From Hydractinia symbiolongicarpus (taxonomy: Eukaryota; Cnidaria; Hydrozoa; Anthoathecata; Hydractiniidae), in NCBI RefSeq assembly GCF_029227915.1, contig NC_079879.1:9794001-9858000 (forward strand): a stretch of 64,000 bases of DNA, given 5' to 3'. Shown here piece by piece: positions 23,030-35,459 of this stretch; within the stretch, counting starts at the first letter, position 1, and every line of letters starts with the position of its first letter. Under the pieces are notes generated by a model. It was not told where the DNA came from. It made no database searches and saw only the letters and a program-made list of their open reading frames with translations. A program made the translations under genes and the position numbers.

Positions 23030-23345
23030 TAAAGCATGCATATACCATGTGAACACTGAAACTTCCATTGCATTCATACCCAAAGTGTATTCTCCATTTT
23101 AACTATAGATGTTAAACTATGACCTTTTTGTACAGAGGTAAAAACAAATCAGCCCTGATGTTAAGGTTGCTATATCCATCCATGCATGCATGCGAACATT
23201 GAAATTTTATTGATTTCATACTCAAAGTGTATTTTCCTTTTTAACTATAGTTACCTCTTTGTACAGAGGTGAAACCAAATCGGCAGTGTTATTAAGCTTG
23301 CTATATGCACGCATGCATGTAAGCATGGAAACACCAATTTTTTCC
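23030..23345. repeat. diverged tandem repeat, about 130-150 bp, 2-3 copies
   Basis: GCATGCAT followed by an AAC(A/T) word, a T-rich stretch, TTCATAC(C/T)CAAAGTGTATT and TGTACAGAGGT recurs at about 23034, 23184 and 23311. The third copy is partial. Confidence 0.75.
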
Positions 23346-26049
23346 ACTGTATTCATGTTTAAAGGGCGTTTACCAAGTATAATATAAGAAATTTAAATTG
23401 TTTATCTTATACTGTTTTTACGGAGAATCTAATAGTAACAGTTAGAATCCTAATTCTTGATTTTTACTATATGTGTAATGTTTGTTTACCTTTGCATAAC
23501 GGCAAAGTGAAATGACATTACAACTTCCCAGGTTTTGTTGCTCATGTATGACAATATTTAACTGCCAATATATTCTAAAAAGTTTGACGTTTTGATGGGT
23601 TTTTACCTAAAGGCTTCACAGCAATAGGCATACACTCTTTTCTCCAGGGCTTCTTAGGTTTGTTTTACATTGCTCGATGTAATTAAGGAAGGGATCCGGA
23701 AAATGCACAGTTTTTGCGTTTTGACTTTGAAAGTCGTATAAATACACGTTTAGTGTGTCCTGAGCCTTGGAAGTGATATTATATCTGGTTTTGGGAGATT
23801 GCACGGTTATATTAAAATGCCACGATGCGATTTTCATGAAATAAGATGTCTTGTGTGGCTATGTAATGGAATCAAATGAGTCTATAGATTTCCAATGTCT
23901 ATATCGCAAGATATCTTATGAAAATATCATATATTTCCTCAACCAGTGCTTCGAAAAGCACTCAAACTTGATAGCCGTAGCAGTAAAATTCATTACGTAG
24001 ACAAAATCAAAGCAAAAATAGGAAAAGAAAGCTCAGAGTGCAAAACACAGACCAAAACGGACGATAGCTTTAGCATTAATTAGAAACTGCCACGTCATTG
24101 GATTTGATGGAAAATGGCGGGATCTTGGTGAATGTCTTTGTTTTTTTGTCTGCAGATTTGGGTTGTGCGTTTAAATTGATAATGAAAATGTTTCTCGTGA
24201 GAGATTTCCAATTTTATTGTGTATCTTGAGCTATTATTATACCCCCCAAACATTGGAATAAGTTTCACCAAGTTGTTTTAAAAACTTTATAAATTGTGCA
24301 TGCATAATAGATTGCACAGAAATATTTATTGAGCGACCTTTAAATTTAAACGCAAAAGCTCAAAGCTGGTCATCTTATAAAAATAAAAATGCTATAAAGC
24401 AATTTGTTGTTATTACATCTGCTGGTATTGTAAGTTTCTTGTCAAGTGGATGGAAAGGTCGGGTATCAGCCAAAAAAATCACAAATTACTGTGGTTTTCT
24501 GGACAAAATACAACATTGTGATTTAGTTTTGATATGGATGCAGTGATTCGCCCGCTTCTTTCAACGTTCCATTATCTGTTAATTTTTGTTTTTTGGTTAT
24601 GTCACATAGGTTTTTGATGCTCATATGTTGATATAAATATACTGTGTAGTATTTTGTGTTTTAGTTATTAGTTCTTCGTGTGTTAAGTTTACTGAACTAG
24701 CATCAATATGTGATATAAGAGGCTCTGGCATGCCATTTGTTTCGGTCTCGTCATCTGTATCAGTTTCACTTGTGTCTCTCTTTGTTATGCTGTTGTTTTT
24801 ATTAAAGTCATGGGATAAACGTTTAAAAAAGGCAAGCCTTTGGTGCAATTTCAAACAATTTTGTGAATTGTTGTCTTTTATGACCATCGTGTAAGGTTAG
24901 ATCTCTTTGCATGTGTTTAATGACGATCATGTAAGGTTAGATCTCTTAGCTTGTGTAATATTTAGCAACTTTTTCTTGTGTCTGTCCACGGTTAAGTAAA
25001 CGATCAATTTTCGTAGGTCTTTTGAATATTATGTTTTTTAATTGTGTTGGTTCAACTTGGCGTCTTGATTTTTTTCCACGAACAAAGCGTGCCAGTAAAA
25101 ACAATTTTGTTGAGTTCCAACTGAACACATGCTTGTAGTTTGAATAAGAGGGCAGCCACGTGACTGCATACTGAACCAAGTCTTAATATAACATGTTTGT
25201 AAATAATTATCAAAATATATTTGTATAAAGTTTACAAAATCTATTTATTCCTCACCCTGCCATGCATGTACAGTTTGCTGTGAGAATCCATCCTGTGTTA
25301 TGAAGTCTAACGCAAAACTGTATAATTTTTGCTTTTGTCCCTGTCTTTGACTTGGCAGTACCTTTTGTTAAATGTATCAATTTTAGTTTGTTGAAGAATG
25401 GATATTAAACGAATTAAAATACTTTAAGTATTTCACCCACCTCTGGTTTTATGAAATAGAATTCTGTATCACTGCTAATATGGTGGTTAACATCTTGTAT
25501 GTGCCCACAAATGAAAAAGTCATAGGCCTCCAAAGATTTGTACGCTTTTAAGGACTCTTTAGTAAATTGATTAGGAGTGTGTATTTAATAGTGCTCCATA
25601 TCTCCCCATCCAATGTTGTGAGCCTAAAAACATCACCGTCTTAATTTTGTAAAGAGAATGGGTCGGGAAATTTACGTCCATCTGTCAATGTTTTTTATCA
25701 TATAATCAATGTTATCATATAATCAATCATATCATCAATGTTTTTTATCATATATCATCTAAATTTTCATAATATTTACGCACAATCTTCCCCATGTGCT
25801 TTTTAAAAAGCAAGAATAAACAACGTCGCATAGCACTAATTTTGGTTCCGTCATTAAAATTTGGCTAGTTCTAGCGCCTTCCGTGGAAGTACAATGGTAT
25901 CGAAAAATACGTAGAAATTCATATTTGTGCGCCATATTTGTTTATGTTTTACTTGCAAGTTTGCGTAAAGGCCTGGGGCCGAATATTGGTAAACCCGTCT
26001 ATTCAGCTTTTTAGTTGCGTTACGATAATACAGTATTTTATGCTAAGGT
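23346..26049. other. no gene recognised
   Basis: AT-rich. A local repeat of TATCATATAATCAATG words occurs at about 25685-25760, and a duplicated GATCATGTAAGGTTAGATCTCT (two neighbours near 24885 and 24925). Confidence 0.35.
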
Positions 26050-26065
26050 TAAGGTTTGTAAAAAA

Positions 26066-26129
26066 GTCTTGATCGTCTAATATAAGGCACCTACATTGTA
26101 GATATCCAGGTTCAAGTCCTGGTTAAGAC
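26066..26129 (+). repeat. tRNA-like sequence, left end
   Basis: Folds as an acceptor stem GTCTTGA/TTAAGAC (one G-T pair) and a T arm CCAGG-TTCAAGT-CCTGG (perfect). The D-stem is only GTC/GGC. The anticodon arm does not pair, so this is not a working tRNA. The sequence from TGATCGTCTAAT onward is tRNA-His-like. Confidence 0.65.
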
Positions 26130-26694
26130 AATTTACCTTAGTTTTGGTGTGATAACTTTATTCTTTAATGAATGGGTGCATTTAACTTTTTCTCCAAATC
26201 TTGTCATGCAACAACGTGAAAAATGCCATTGCACTTTATATAGACAACCATAACAACAACAAATGGAAGTTAGCACTAAAAAAGTTTGGAGAGTTTAATT
26301 TTACACAGGCTAGTCAAGGTGTATATTATATAGGTGGAATTTACACTCCTTGATTGTATAAATTGAAATTTCAACGCACAATTTTTTTGATACTTTGCCG
26401 CCTAATGACAAAAAAACATGCCACCAGTCAATCAAATTCTGCCATATATTTCGTATTGGTAATTAGCTGTAATAATTTAGTTTCTTTTATAAAAAGTACC
26501 ACAAATAGTACACTTATTAATACATTTTAAATATGTTAATACCTATTTTTACTAAAATTATCACCAATAGATTTTTTGAAAAAGTGTCATGTAATAACTG
26601 TATGGATTTGCTGAAAAGAACTGAGGAATGTTCGCTCATAATTTTTGTTACCTTCTTATATTTTGTCTACACCTTGTGGAAATCAATCTTAACA

Positions 26695-26759
26695 GCCCTG
26701 ATCAGGATTCGAACCTGGATTTCCCACAATGTACGCGTCTTACATTAGACGATCAAGGC
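26695..26759 (-). repeat. tRNA-His-like sequence, right end
   Basis: Acceptor stem GCCTTGA/TCAGGGC, D-stem GTC/GAC, loop ATTGTGG with a GTG anticodon, and T arm with loop TTCGAAT. Order and words match metazoan tRNA-His, but the anticodon stem is broken. It is a pseudogene or a tRNA-derived terminal repeat, inverted relative to the copy at 26066. Confidence 0.7.
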
Positions 26760-26775
26760 TTTTTATCAAATCGTT

Positions 26776-27685
26776 CTTAAAGTACAACATAAAACTTAAT
26801 AAAAAAAGTTACATTTGGCTAAACACGACGCTTTCATTCGTTTATCGATACAGCTCGTTGCACAGCTCGTTATAATATTGTTCCTGACTTACGAACTTTG
26901 TCCCTTGTTAATTTGCTATTATCACTTTTTAATTCATTGAGTCAAACTATTTCACGTGTTGCTGCACATTGTACGACCGCCATTTTGGATTTCTGCCATT
27001 TTACATCCAACCATGTGGTCTGAACCAATTATGCTAAGTCGTAACAAGCAACGTACCAGAATGACAGAAAACTACCAGAAGATTTGGGCTGTAATCCAGG
27101 ACATGAATTTAAAGAACTCTCCAAAGAACAAAATGATGAGGTGATATGTTTTACTGAATGTTCATGTAATTTATTTATCTGTCTGCTCTTCTTTTCCCAG
27201 CATGTATATCGTATTACAATTTAAACAAATTGCCAAGTTTCCTTTTATTATTTACCCATATTCGATCCGGGGGTGGGTAGGGGAAGGGGTAATTCCCCCT
27301 GCCGGAATTTTTTATAATTCCGTTTTGCTATGCTGCATGGTTATGATATTAAGTTTTTATATTTATCTATTAGGCACCTGTATGCCAAATATTTAGGTCC
27401 CATACCTCTGAGAGCTTCAGATTTTTAACTATTAGTCGAAACTACATCTAAAAAATCTTTATGAAATCCTTTATAATCGGGAAAATGTAATAAAGTTTGT
27501 TAGGATTATCCTAAGGACTTGAAAATTACAAGGGAGGGGGGAGCCACCCCCTGGTCATATGTTCAAAATACCCCGAACCGAATAGGGTTAAGGCACTTCA
27601 CAACAGCACATTTTGACGGGCCAAAATAATTGGTTACATGAGATTGTGAAGACTTATTATTTACCACAAAAGATTGTTACAATAC
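26776..27685. other. no gene recognised
   Basis: AT-rich sequence with G-rich patches near 27270-27300 and 27530-27555. I see no supported coding exon. Confidence 0.35.
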
Positions 27686-28660
27686 AATTGTAAATTGGAA
27701 TAAATTCATTTTATTAAAATCTAAAAAAAACTAAATTATAATTAAAACAATGTTTTACGATTTTAATATTTCAACTTTTGTTTAAGGCATCATCAATATG
27801 GTTTACTTTAGAAAGTCAAACAACTCGCCTGAAACTGTAACTGAAAAAGAAAAGGGTTACGACCTGGCTTAGGTCGCCATACTGTGGTGATATTAGTGTT
27901 GCTTTGATACAGTCGTGTATTCGCAAAATCCGTCGAAACTTGGTAAAATATAAGTTTATCGAATTCAAGATTATGTACGATACTACAAAACTAGCATTTT
28001 TACCAACTCAAAAGATGCTACACCTCTTCTTTGGTAATGAAACGTTATATCAATTCTCCTGGTCTTGATGCGCCGATATATTGGAAAAACGAATGCACTT
28101 TGTAAAAACAGACACTAGAATATGCTAAGAGTGGTAAAAACAACGCAATACACAAACATATTACTTCGAAACGATCTTATGAATTTTAAAGTAAAAACAG
28201 CATTTTTTAATTTGCAGAACATGTTTCGATTGTAATACCTCAATCATTTTCAACTGAATAAAATATACAATTTTTCATGGATGATTTATACATATATATA
28301 TCAGCAATCATATAAAAGGCTTTATTAATAATAATTGCAAACATATTACCGCTTGCAGTAGAACGAAGCATGTAAAGGCCATCAATTATCTTCTTGTTGA
28401 CGTTGCATTAAAAGATAATGAAATCCAATTATCTCACATAAATTGTGTTCAATCGAACATATAAATAATCAATGATCTCTAAAGAGCTATCATTATTTTA
28501 TCTTTACCTGAAAACAGATGTTTCTTAAAAAGTATAACATTCTGATGATGACTTTAAAAAGAGTCGAAATATTAAAAATCGTAAAATTTGTTTTATTTTT
28601 TATCTAGATTTTGAGATTTTAATAAAATTAATTTATTCGGACTTACATTTATACTATTTC
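27686..28660 (+). mobile_element. Penelope-like element relic with inverted terminal sequences
   Basis: The right end (28540-28650) reads GAAATATTAAAAATCGTAAA ... GATTTTAATAAAAT. The left end (27690-27797) carries the same words on the opposite strand, so the relic has inverted terminal repeats of about 90 bp. The interior, on the plus strand at about 28080-28190, keeps scraps of a GIY-YIG nuclease (reading like GKTNA and SGKNNAIHKHITSKR in different frames). Inverted pseudo-LTRs are typical of Penelope-like elements. The coding part is destroyed. Confidence 0.6.
28542..28570 (+). ncRNA. hammerhead-ribozyme-like core in Penelope terminus
   Basis: CTGATGA, then a 5-bp stem GACTT/GAGTC with a 6-nt loop, then GAAAT. 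This matches the conserved CUGANGA - stem II - GAAA core of the hammerhead. Penelope-like elements are known to carry minimal hammerheads in their terminal repeats. The cleavage site and stem I were not assigned. Confidence 0.5.
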
Positions 28661-28712
28661 CACAGAAATTGTCGTACGTTTTAAGATGGAAGTTTTAATA
28701 TAATTAAATAAA

Positions 28713-28842
28713 CTAGTCGGTGGCCCTTGGAAAATCCACGGGTTTGCCCGTTTTTTTTCAAACTGCATAGCGTGCGTCTCGCTACTTTCGGTACCATTTT
28801 GCGTGACAGACGGACAGACGTATACGGGTATTATAATATAGA
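28713..28842 (-). mobile_element. short non-autonomous Helitron, copy 1
   Basis: On the minus strand it starts TCTATATTATAATACCC after an A and ends CCACCGACTAG before a T. A hairpin of the CCGTGGA/TCC type lies just before the end. These are the Helitron hallmarks (5' TC, 3' hairpin plus CTRR, A-T target). 130 bp, no coding capacity. Confidence 0.75.
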
Positions 28843-29095
28843 TAAGTTGATTTATTATCTGCTGAAATCCATTTAAAAATAACGTGAATCTCTACATTTT
28901 AAGAACATTCGAGATTAAACATCAAATGTTGGTAGCTAAGTTGTTGGTTCATTATTTAGAAAAAAATATCGTCACTTTTTTTTGTTAACTAACAAATTCA
29001 TATTTATTGACCTTAAAAGACTATCATTCGCCTTTTAAAAAAATATAGAAGAGATGACTCAAACATGTACTGTATAATAGTCAGCTGTACAAGTA

Positions 29096-29268
29096 TCTCT
29101 ATAATAATAGCCGTCGTCTGTGTGTCTCTGCGCAGACCCCCCGCTGAGTTAGAAAATGATGTTACTGAAACACGAATATCAAATGCGATATATTTTAATC
29201 CACTTTGTTGCGACGGGTAAATATAAAGGATGGGCGAACCCGTGGATTTTTCCACGGGCAACGACTAG
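29096..29268 (+). mobile_element. short non-autonomous Helitron, longer subtype, copy 2
   Basis: Starts TCTCTATAATAATAGCCGTC after an A and ends ACGACTAG before a T, with hairpin CCCGTGGA-TTTT-TCCACGGG. The middle differs from the 130-bp subtype (ACACGAA ... AAATGCGATATATT), but the 3' end is the same. A further 5' end, TCTACATTATAATAT, follows immediately at 29269. Confidence 0.75.
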
Positions 29269-30584
29269 TCTACATTATAATATAATTTAAGTTTGAGGAA
29301 TTCACTAAAAAAAAATTTATTGTATGTTTCTTATCACAAAATGATTTGTTGCCAATCTCATTAAAAAGACGCAAACAAAATGGACTACAATAATGCATCT
29401 TTGATTGCGTGTGAAAATTTACTACTACAATAACATTTATAACTAAGCACCCGTCAAGATAAATTTGAATTAGCATGCAATGAAAGTCCGAACTAATAAA
29501 ATGTAAAAAATGTAATCCACTTTGCCTGTCACAGACAGATTGACACACTTTTTGTATTGTTATATAAATGTATTTACTTTAAAACATAGAGTCCTATAAT
29601 ATACCTACAAGTTGATCACAACTGAATTGGGTATAAAACTTCCGGGGGTTCATAATTCTAAATAACGTATTGAAGTTTTGCATAAAATACAACAAATGAT
29701 GATTAAGTATATGGTTTATAGGATTAAAGATCGAAGATCGTATAGCTATGGACACATTGACGAGTATATTGACAGAACATGACAATTCATAGTGCTACAA
29801 AGTACCCACGTCAGACACGAGTTATGCAGCCAAACTGTTAATCGCACATCCACTAAAGTAGCCCGACCTCTTTTTTAATTTAAAAAAGTTACAAAAATAA
29901 AAAAAAAACACAAACTCGAAAGTAACCTTGTTATAGAAAATGCCACCCGGTCAGAATATTCGATTTCACATAATAAGTTTGCGTCACAGTTCCACAATCA
30001 ATAGTGAAAAAAAATTCAGTTGCTTGACTACTTAAGCGATGTAAACAAACTTGCTTGTAGGGATATGTGATTTGTTCTAATCATCATTTAACAGTAATTC
30101 CCTGATGATGTAACTGTGTCCTTTATCAGTACATTTGTGTACTGTGAAATAACATCAAATGATACCATACTCTTGTCATTCTTGGTCCGTGCCTTTCTAA
30201 TAAATTCCGAAAACTTACTTGTACTTGCTAAGAGTGGAAGCTAGATATAAGGCCTAAGTTAATACATTTTATCATCGACGATATCGCCTTCATGTCAGCA
30301 TATCAAGATATTTCTTGTGTCATGCTTGATAGTTTCGGATCTCGTTTGAAGCGTCCGTATGAACAATTCTCAATGTGGTCATCACATTTATCCAGATAAT
30401 CCTTCTTGACCTAAATGACCGTTGTTCGGCGTTTATATGCTGTCAAGATTATAATATCATTATCCCTTCTCAGTTTAGATATTGTGATCCGTCCCTGCTT
30501 CGTAATTTTGTCCTTTGGAACTATTGCTTTTTGTGAAGTCAGGCTAATTTTACGGAAGCTTATTATCAATCTTATTGTCAATCT

Positions 30585-30725
30585 CAAGATGGAAACTTCG
30601 ATCTTAAGATGGAAGCTTTGATCTCGAGATCAAAGAAGCTTTAATCTTAAAATGGAAGGTCTTATATACGAGATCGAAAGGTGCTCTTCGATCTTAAGAT
30701 GAAAGCTGCGATCTCGAGATACAAC
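30585..30725. repeat. imperfect short repeats rich in palindromic 12-mers
   Basis: Words AAGATGGAAGCTTTGATCTC, GATCTCGAGATC and CGATCTTAAGATG recur 4-5 times with about 25-50 base spacing. Several are perfect palindromes (GATCTCGAGATC, ATCTTAAGAT). No coding role is seen. The rest of 29290-31343 has no recognised feature. Confidence 0.6.
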
Positions 30726-31343
30726 ATTGATCAATAAAATGTGTAGACATAACCCTAAGAAGCTTCCGTATAATTCTCCGGTTGTGCATAATCAAATTGT
30801 GAAATTTTCAAGAAAACGATTTCTGTTAACAGCCAGTTATTTACTACGGAGCCACACTACAGCAAAGTTCATGTTGGTTTGTTCCTTTTTTTTAGATACT
30901 TTCTGTTGGACATCACTGAAAATCACTCTAAATTAAATTAGACAGAAGCGTCAAAGCGTCAACTACTTTTGCACACACTTGGGTCAGGCACACAGAGTTC
31001 GCCACATTCTCTACCTGGCCTGCACAACGGAATAATTCAAGTTGGGGCCCACAAAGGCCCTGTCGCCAAAACTGGCCATGCTGATGTCAGCAACAATTAG
31101 CACATTGAGTTGGACACATTAAACCTAAGACTTAAAATCCTAAGTAACAAGTAACCTGTGGCAAGTTAAAAATACGCGAATCTAATGTGGAAATAGCCGA
31201 TGCAATTTCTTGTTACTTTTAAAATATTTTGGCCAAAGTTGTAGATAGGATAGCTTGTCGTCATGTTTGATATACGTGAAGTAGCAAAAAAAATAATAAA
31301 AAAATGTAAAATAGAAATTAAACTGGTTTATTTATAATTTATA

Positions 31344-31456
31344 TCTATATTTTAATATTATAATACCCGTATACGTCTGTCACGCAAAATCCTACTCGCA
31401 GTAGCAAAACAACACAAAATGCAGACCCGTGGATTTATCCACTGCCCACCTACTAG
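31344..31456 (+). mobile_element. short non-autonomous Helitron, copy 3
   Basis: Starts TCTATATTTTAATATTATAA and ends CCCACCTACTAG before a T. The core shares CCCGTATACGTCTGTCACGC. The hairpin before the end is degraded (CCGTGGATTTATCCACTGC). Confidence 0.7.
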
Positions 31457-31711
31457 TGCCTTAGTATTGGCCCTTTTTTCGCAGTTAATTATTTTTTCCA
31501 GTTCTCCAAATTTTGAGAAAAATCGCGAAATCATATGAAAATGTTGAAAATTAGTAACATGAAAATATTAATTTTAACATCCTGCTTACAAATTTAAGGT
31601 TGTCATTTTTATGTATGGAAAGTTCATATTCACGAAGCCTCTAAAGTTTTAAAACTTACACCATAACTTTATTTTATTAAAGGGAATCATCGTGCAAAGT
31701 TGTGAAATATT

Positions 31712-31990
31712 TACCTATGATAGCCTCCTCCATTCCTAATGATGTTGTTATCAACGAGGGTCCTGCGAATAGTTAATCCTCTAGTGCATTTAAAGCTCCC
31801 GTTTGAGCTACAGAAGGCGTGCAAGAACAACAGTCACTCAACTCGACAATCGCGTAAGATGTTAATCCTATTGTCATGCTGAACGTTAAGCAGAAGGAAT
31901 CCATTCCAACTTATAGTCTCGGCCTGACTTGGATTGAGTTCGAACCCAAGACCTTCCGCACTGGAGGTGAACGCTCTGCCACAAAGCAAC
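31712..31990 (-). repeat. tRNA-derived SINE, copy 1
   Basis: Matches 57413-57722 along its length (GATAGCCTC, ATCAACGAGGGTCCTGCGAA, GCATTTAAAGCTCCC, TGCTGA(A/G)CG(T/C)TAAGCAGAA). The tRNA-like head, read on the minus strand, has an A box GTGGCAGAGCGTTC and a B box GGGTTCGAACTC. It is a RNA polymerase III type SINE; the source tRNA is unclear. Confidence 0.8.
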
Positions 31991-32059
31991 AAGTTAGCGA
32001 AGCTAATATATACAAACTTTATACAAACTTTATTTACAAACTGAAGTGACTAGATTTTA

Positions 32060-32240
32060 AAAAAGCTACGAGGCGATTCAGTAAGCTCAAATTTCCGAAA
32101 AACAGCGTGTAACAAACGGACCGAAGTTGCCAGAAATTATACACACTTTAGAACCACCTAGACGTCTAGACAACCTGTTTATGAATAATTAATTTTTCAT
32201 GATGGATTTGATACTTTTTTTATTTTTATTTTCCAAAAAA
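32060..32240 (+). repeat. dispersed repeat, copy 2
   Basis: Second copy of the 22150-22320 repeat in the same orientation, with the same TAGACGTCTAGACAA core. Confidence 0.75.
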
Positions 32241-32762
32241 GAAAAAGTTTACAGAAAAAAAATCGAATCATTGTTTGTGTATGTGAGTTAAAACGAAAAG
32301 ATAGAGCCACTTTATATTTTTTTTGTGTGCTATGGAAGTGCTTTTTCTCCCAAAGCGGTTAGTATTGCTCCATTAAGTTCAGGTTTTTATGAGCCGTAAA
32401 CCAATCGAATTGTCGGATTTTCTTTCTGTTTCTTTTATATTAGTCAGGTGAAATGTTATTAATGAATTTTGAGTCATGCTATCTGTAGTTTTTGTATGCT
32501 GTACTTTTTTATCAGCAGAAGCGGGTTATATGTATTCTAGAAAGGTTGTTATTGGTTAACGAATCAGGACAAAATTATAGTAGAAAACTAATTCAACAAG
32601 CATGATAGTAGGAGACAAGTATTTGAGAATTTCTACAGGTGAATGAGACGAACTCTCGGTAAACAAGACTACGTAAAATAAGCCAAATGACGTCGGAACT
32701 TACTTGCTTACTGGTAAAAAGAATATTATGTCAAATTAATTTAATTTTGTTTATCTGTTTCA

Positions 32763-32966
32763 GCAGAAATGACAATGAAGTTTGATAAACTGAAAGATTT
32801 TCTGCTGACAAATGCAATTCCACATTCAGGTAATTTCACTTATTTTACTTGTTTATACAGATTACGAAAGTTAGCCCATATTGAGCCAGCAATCTTTTGC
32901 AATCTGATTTAATTTTTCTTCCCGCAGACATTAAAGGGGATAAAAAACGAGATGTTAATCTCTGAC
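32763..32966 (+). CDS. possible small two-exon coding region
   Basis: An exon (about 32763-32828) after TCTGTTTCAG reads MTMKFDKLKDFLLTN from an ATG and ends at a GTAATT donor. A second exon after CCCGCAG (about 32928) keeps the frame for a dozen residues (IKGDKKRDVNL) to a stop. Phases agree. It may be the 3' end of a longer plus-strand gene or chance. Not recognised. Confidence 0.3.
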
Positions 32967-33657
32967 TTTGGTGACTTACACAAAAGTCAGACAAAACAAC
33001 ATCATCTTGGATATTATATTGACGTCCGAATATACCTGAAGATGACAGAAAAGTACCTTATTTACCTAATTTATTTTACATAAGCATCCTTCTTCTATTT
33101 CACGTTTTATGGTAATAGAAACTTTCAACTTTTTGATCAGGCTCATTAGCTAGCTATTATTCTCTAACTTCTGCGCTAAAACGTGCAAAATTATTACATA
33201 TAAAGGCAACAACAATGACTTTAAAATAATTTTAGAGGTATTAATTGGCTTCTCTCTGTATAAGGCTTTTAATATAGCATTTTTAAAAACGAGCCGAAAA
33301 TTGATTAGCAAAAACAAAATAAAAGCGAAGACGTGATTATCAATCCGTAAAAAATTATTTTCGCTTGAATCATGTGTTCTTCTTTCTCTCTTTTTTAATC
33401 AATGGGTGGCGAAAGGCATGGCCCTAAAGAGTGTTAAGTCAAATAATCCATAGGTGCCGAGAAATAGGTGTGGGTGGCGGTCGAAAAATCTATGTGTAGC
33501 GGAGTTAAAGGGCAAGCAAAGTAAAAGTCAACAAGGTGCATGATATGTATCCAGTGAACAGAAAGGGAGCAGAATGTATGTATATATATGCGTATGAACA
33601 GTAGAGTATGACACTGATAATCTAGATATACATTCCAAAACATATGATAAAATCCTA

Positions 33658-35322
33658 TCATATATCTAAAATAGTATTATCACGTAGCCACGAACGAAAA
33701 TCATCATCAACAGTTCCGATATTTCCTCGGATATCAATTCTTTGGCATGTCAGTACATGTTGTGGGGTTTGAATTTCACCACAGACGCAATTTGGGCTAT
33801 CAACTAATCCAATTCTATGCATGAAGTTAGCATATCTTCCGTAGCCTGAGCGGATACGATTTAGCAGCACCCAATGTCGGCGCTCGAGGTCGTGAACATT
33901 AGGCTTATCCGACGGATCTGGTATGAATTGTTTGAGTCGAAAGTTCGATTCTCGCCACCGTGTTTTCCAAGTTGCTGCAGCCCATGATTTTGAAGAACTC
34001 GAATCGTTTTCAAGGGCTAGTGAGTGCATTCGGGTTGATAGCGGTATTCTACTCATTAACCTGTTGTCCAACAATGGTTGTGTTCTTATGTCGGCAATCA
34101 TATGACCGTCAGAAAGGGTACGTTTGTGGAGTTCAAGAATGTTTCTGTCTCTTCTTATGTCTGCAGGTTCAATTCCACACAGTATCGGTAGAAGTTCTGT
34201 CGGTGTGGCTTTTATGCAGCCACTTACAAGTCTGAGACACTCGTTCAATGAGGTGTCGATCTTGTTGCAGTGATGACTTTGACTCCAAACAGGGGAGCAA
34301 TATTCTGCAACAGAATAGCATAGGGCTAGGGCAGACGTTCTCAGCGTTGAAAAATCTGCACCCCATTTGTTGCTGGCAAGTGTTTTCAGTAGGCTGTTCC
34401 TTTTGGAGACTTTAGAGGAAACTTCCATCAGATGCTGTTTGTAGGTCAGGGTTCGATCCAGTGTGACTCCAAGATATTTTGGAGTTTTGTCGAATTTCAG
34501 TCTCTCGCCATGGCTTACAACATTCAATTCGTAATATGCCTTACGATTCGCTAGATGAAACGTGCTCGAAACAGTTTTTGACATGTTGAGCTTCAGTCTC
34601 CAGTCGGTAAAATAGTCTCTAAGGGTATCAGTGTCTTGCTCCTTAGGTAAGAAAGACTCAGCAATCGGTTGAATGCGATTGTAGATCAGACGTTCGTAAA
34701 GTTTGTAAGGGACGCAAAGTAGACTAACAGGTCTGTAGCTGCTTGCAAGATTTGCTGGCTTCTTCGGCTTGAGTACGGCCACAACTTTCGCTAACTTCCA
34801 TATCTTTGGAACTTTCGTTGTCTTTAAGCAGATGTTGAAGAATTCTCGAAGCCATTTTGTACAAGACTCGTCCATGTGGAGGAAGAACTCTGGGTGTAAG
34901 TTGTCGACACCTGGTGCTTTTCCGGCTTTGAGTGTTTTAATTGCGGTCGTAACTTCTTCTAGTGTAAAATCACAACATAGATTCAGATCTGCCGACGGAG
35001 CATTCCATGCCTCTTTCAGTTGGCGATTTACTTCCCTTGTGAATGGTTTGTTCGGGTTTTTGAACTTGCCGTTGCTTAGTAAGCACGATGCAACTGCATT
35101 GGGACTCATTGTATTGGTATTAGGAGAAACATTCTTACGACCAGTGAGTTTGTTTAATGTTGACCAAGCTCTCCTGCTTGAACGTTTCATGTCGATGTTT
35201 TCAACAGTATCGATCCATTGTTCTTTTCGCTTGGAGTTTAATTGTTCAATCAAGCGATTTTGATGCATGAAGCTTTTCTTCAGATGTCTGAGCTTCTTCC
35301 AACTGGGAAGAAAGATCATCAC
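33658..35322 (-). pseudogene. LINE reverse transcriptase with the catalytic core deleted
   Basis: A 554-codon open frame. It has the early RT region (LKAGKAPGVDNLHPEFF and SSYRPVSLLCVPYKLYER). Then at about 34650 it jumps from SFLPKEQ straight to DTDTLRDYFTDWRLKLNMSK, a segment that normally follows the YADD box. Motifs A, B and C are therefore absent while the frame stays open. The C-terminus has a CCHC-like knuckle, CVCGEIQTPQHVLTCQR, and ends at 33658. The upstream continuation is in another frame (35246-35458), so one frameshift lies near 35250-35320. Confidence 0.85.
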
Positions 35323-35459
35323 AGGTTGCGTCCCATTTCGGAATGTATTTCTTACGGAAGCCTCTCGGTATTGTCTCTTCTGCCTTTAAAAGTTTCTTTT
35401 GGAATGCTGTGAAGCAAGCATTGATGTCAGGTTCAAGTGGAGGAAGATCGTCAAACATG

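Larger units (their letters stand above)
26050..26775. mobile_element. element with inverted tRNA-His-like ends
   Basis: Two tRNA-like sequences face inward about 565 bp apart (see the two entries below). Similarity continues outward into a TTTG(A)TAAAAA flank, so together they form about 80-bp terminal inverted repeats. The interior is AT-rich without a recognised gene. Confidence 0.5.

Noticed and set aside
26066-26759. Functional tRNA genes
   Set aside because: Acceptor and T arms fold, but the anticodon stems do not pair in either copy, and the copies are inverted partners of one repeat.
34769-35263. Plus-strand 164-residue frame
   Set aside because: Antisense shadow of the LINE reverse-transcriptase frame.
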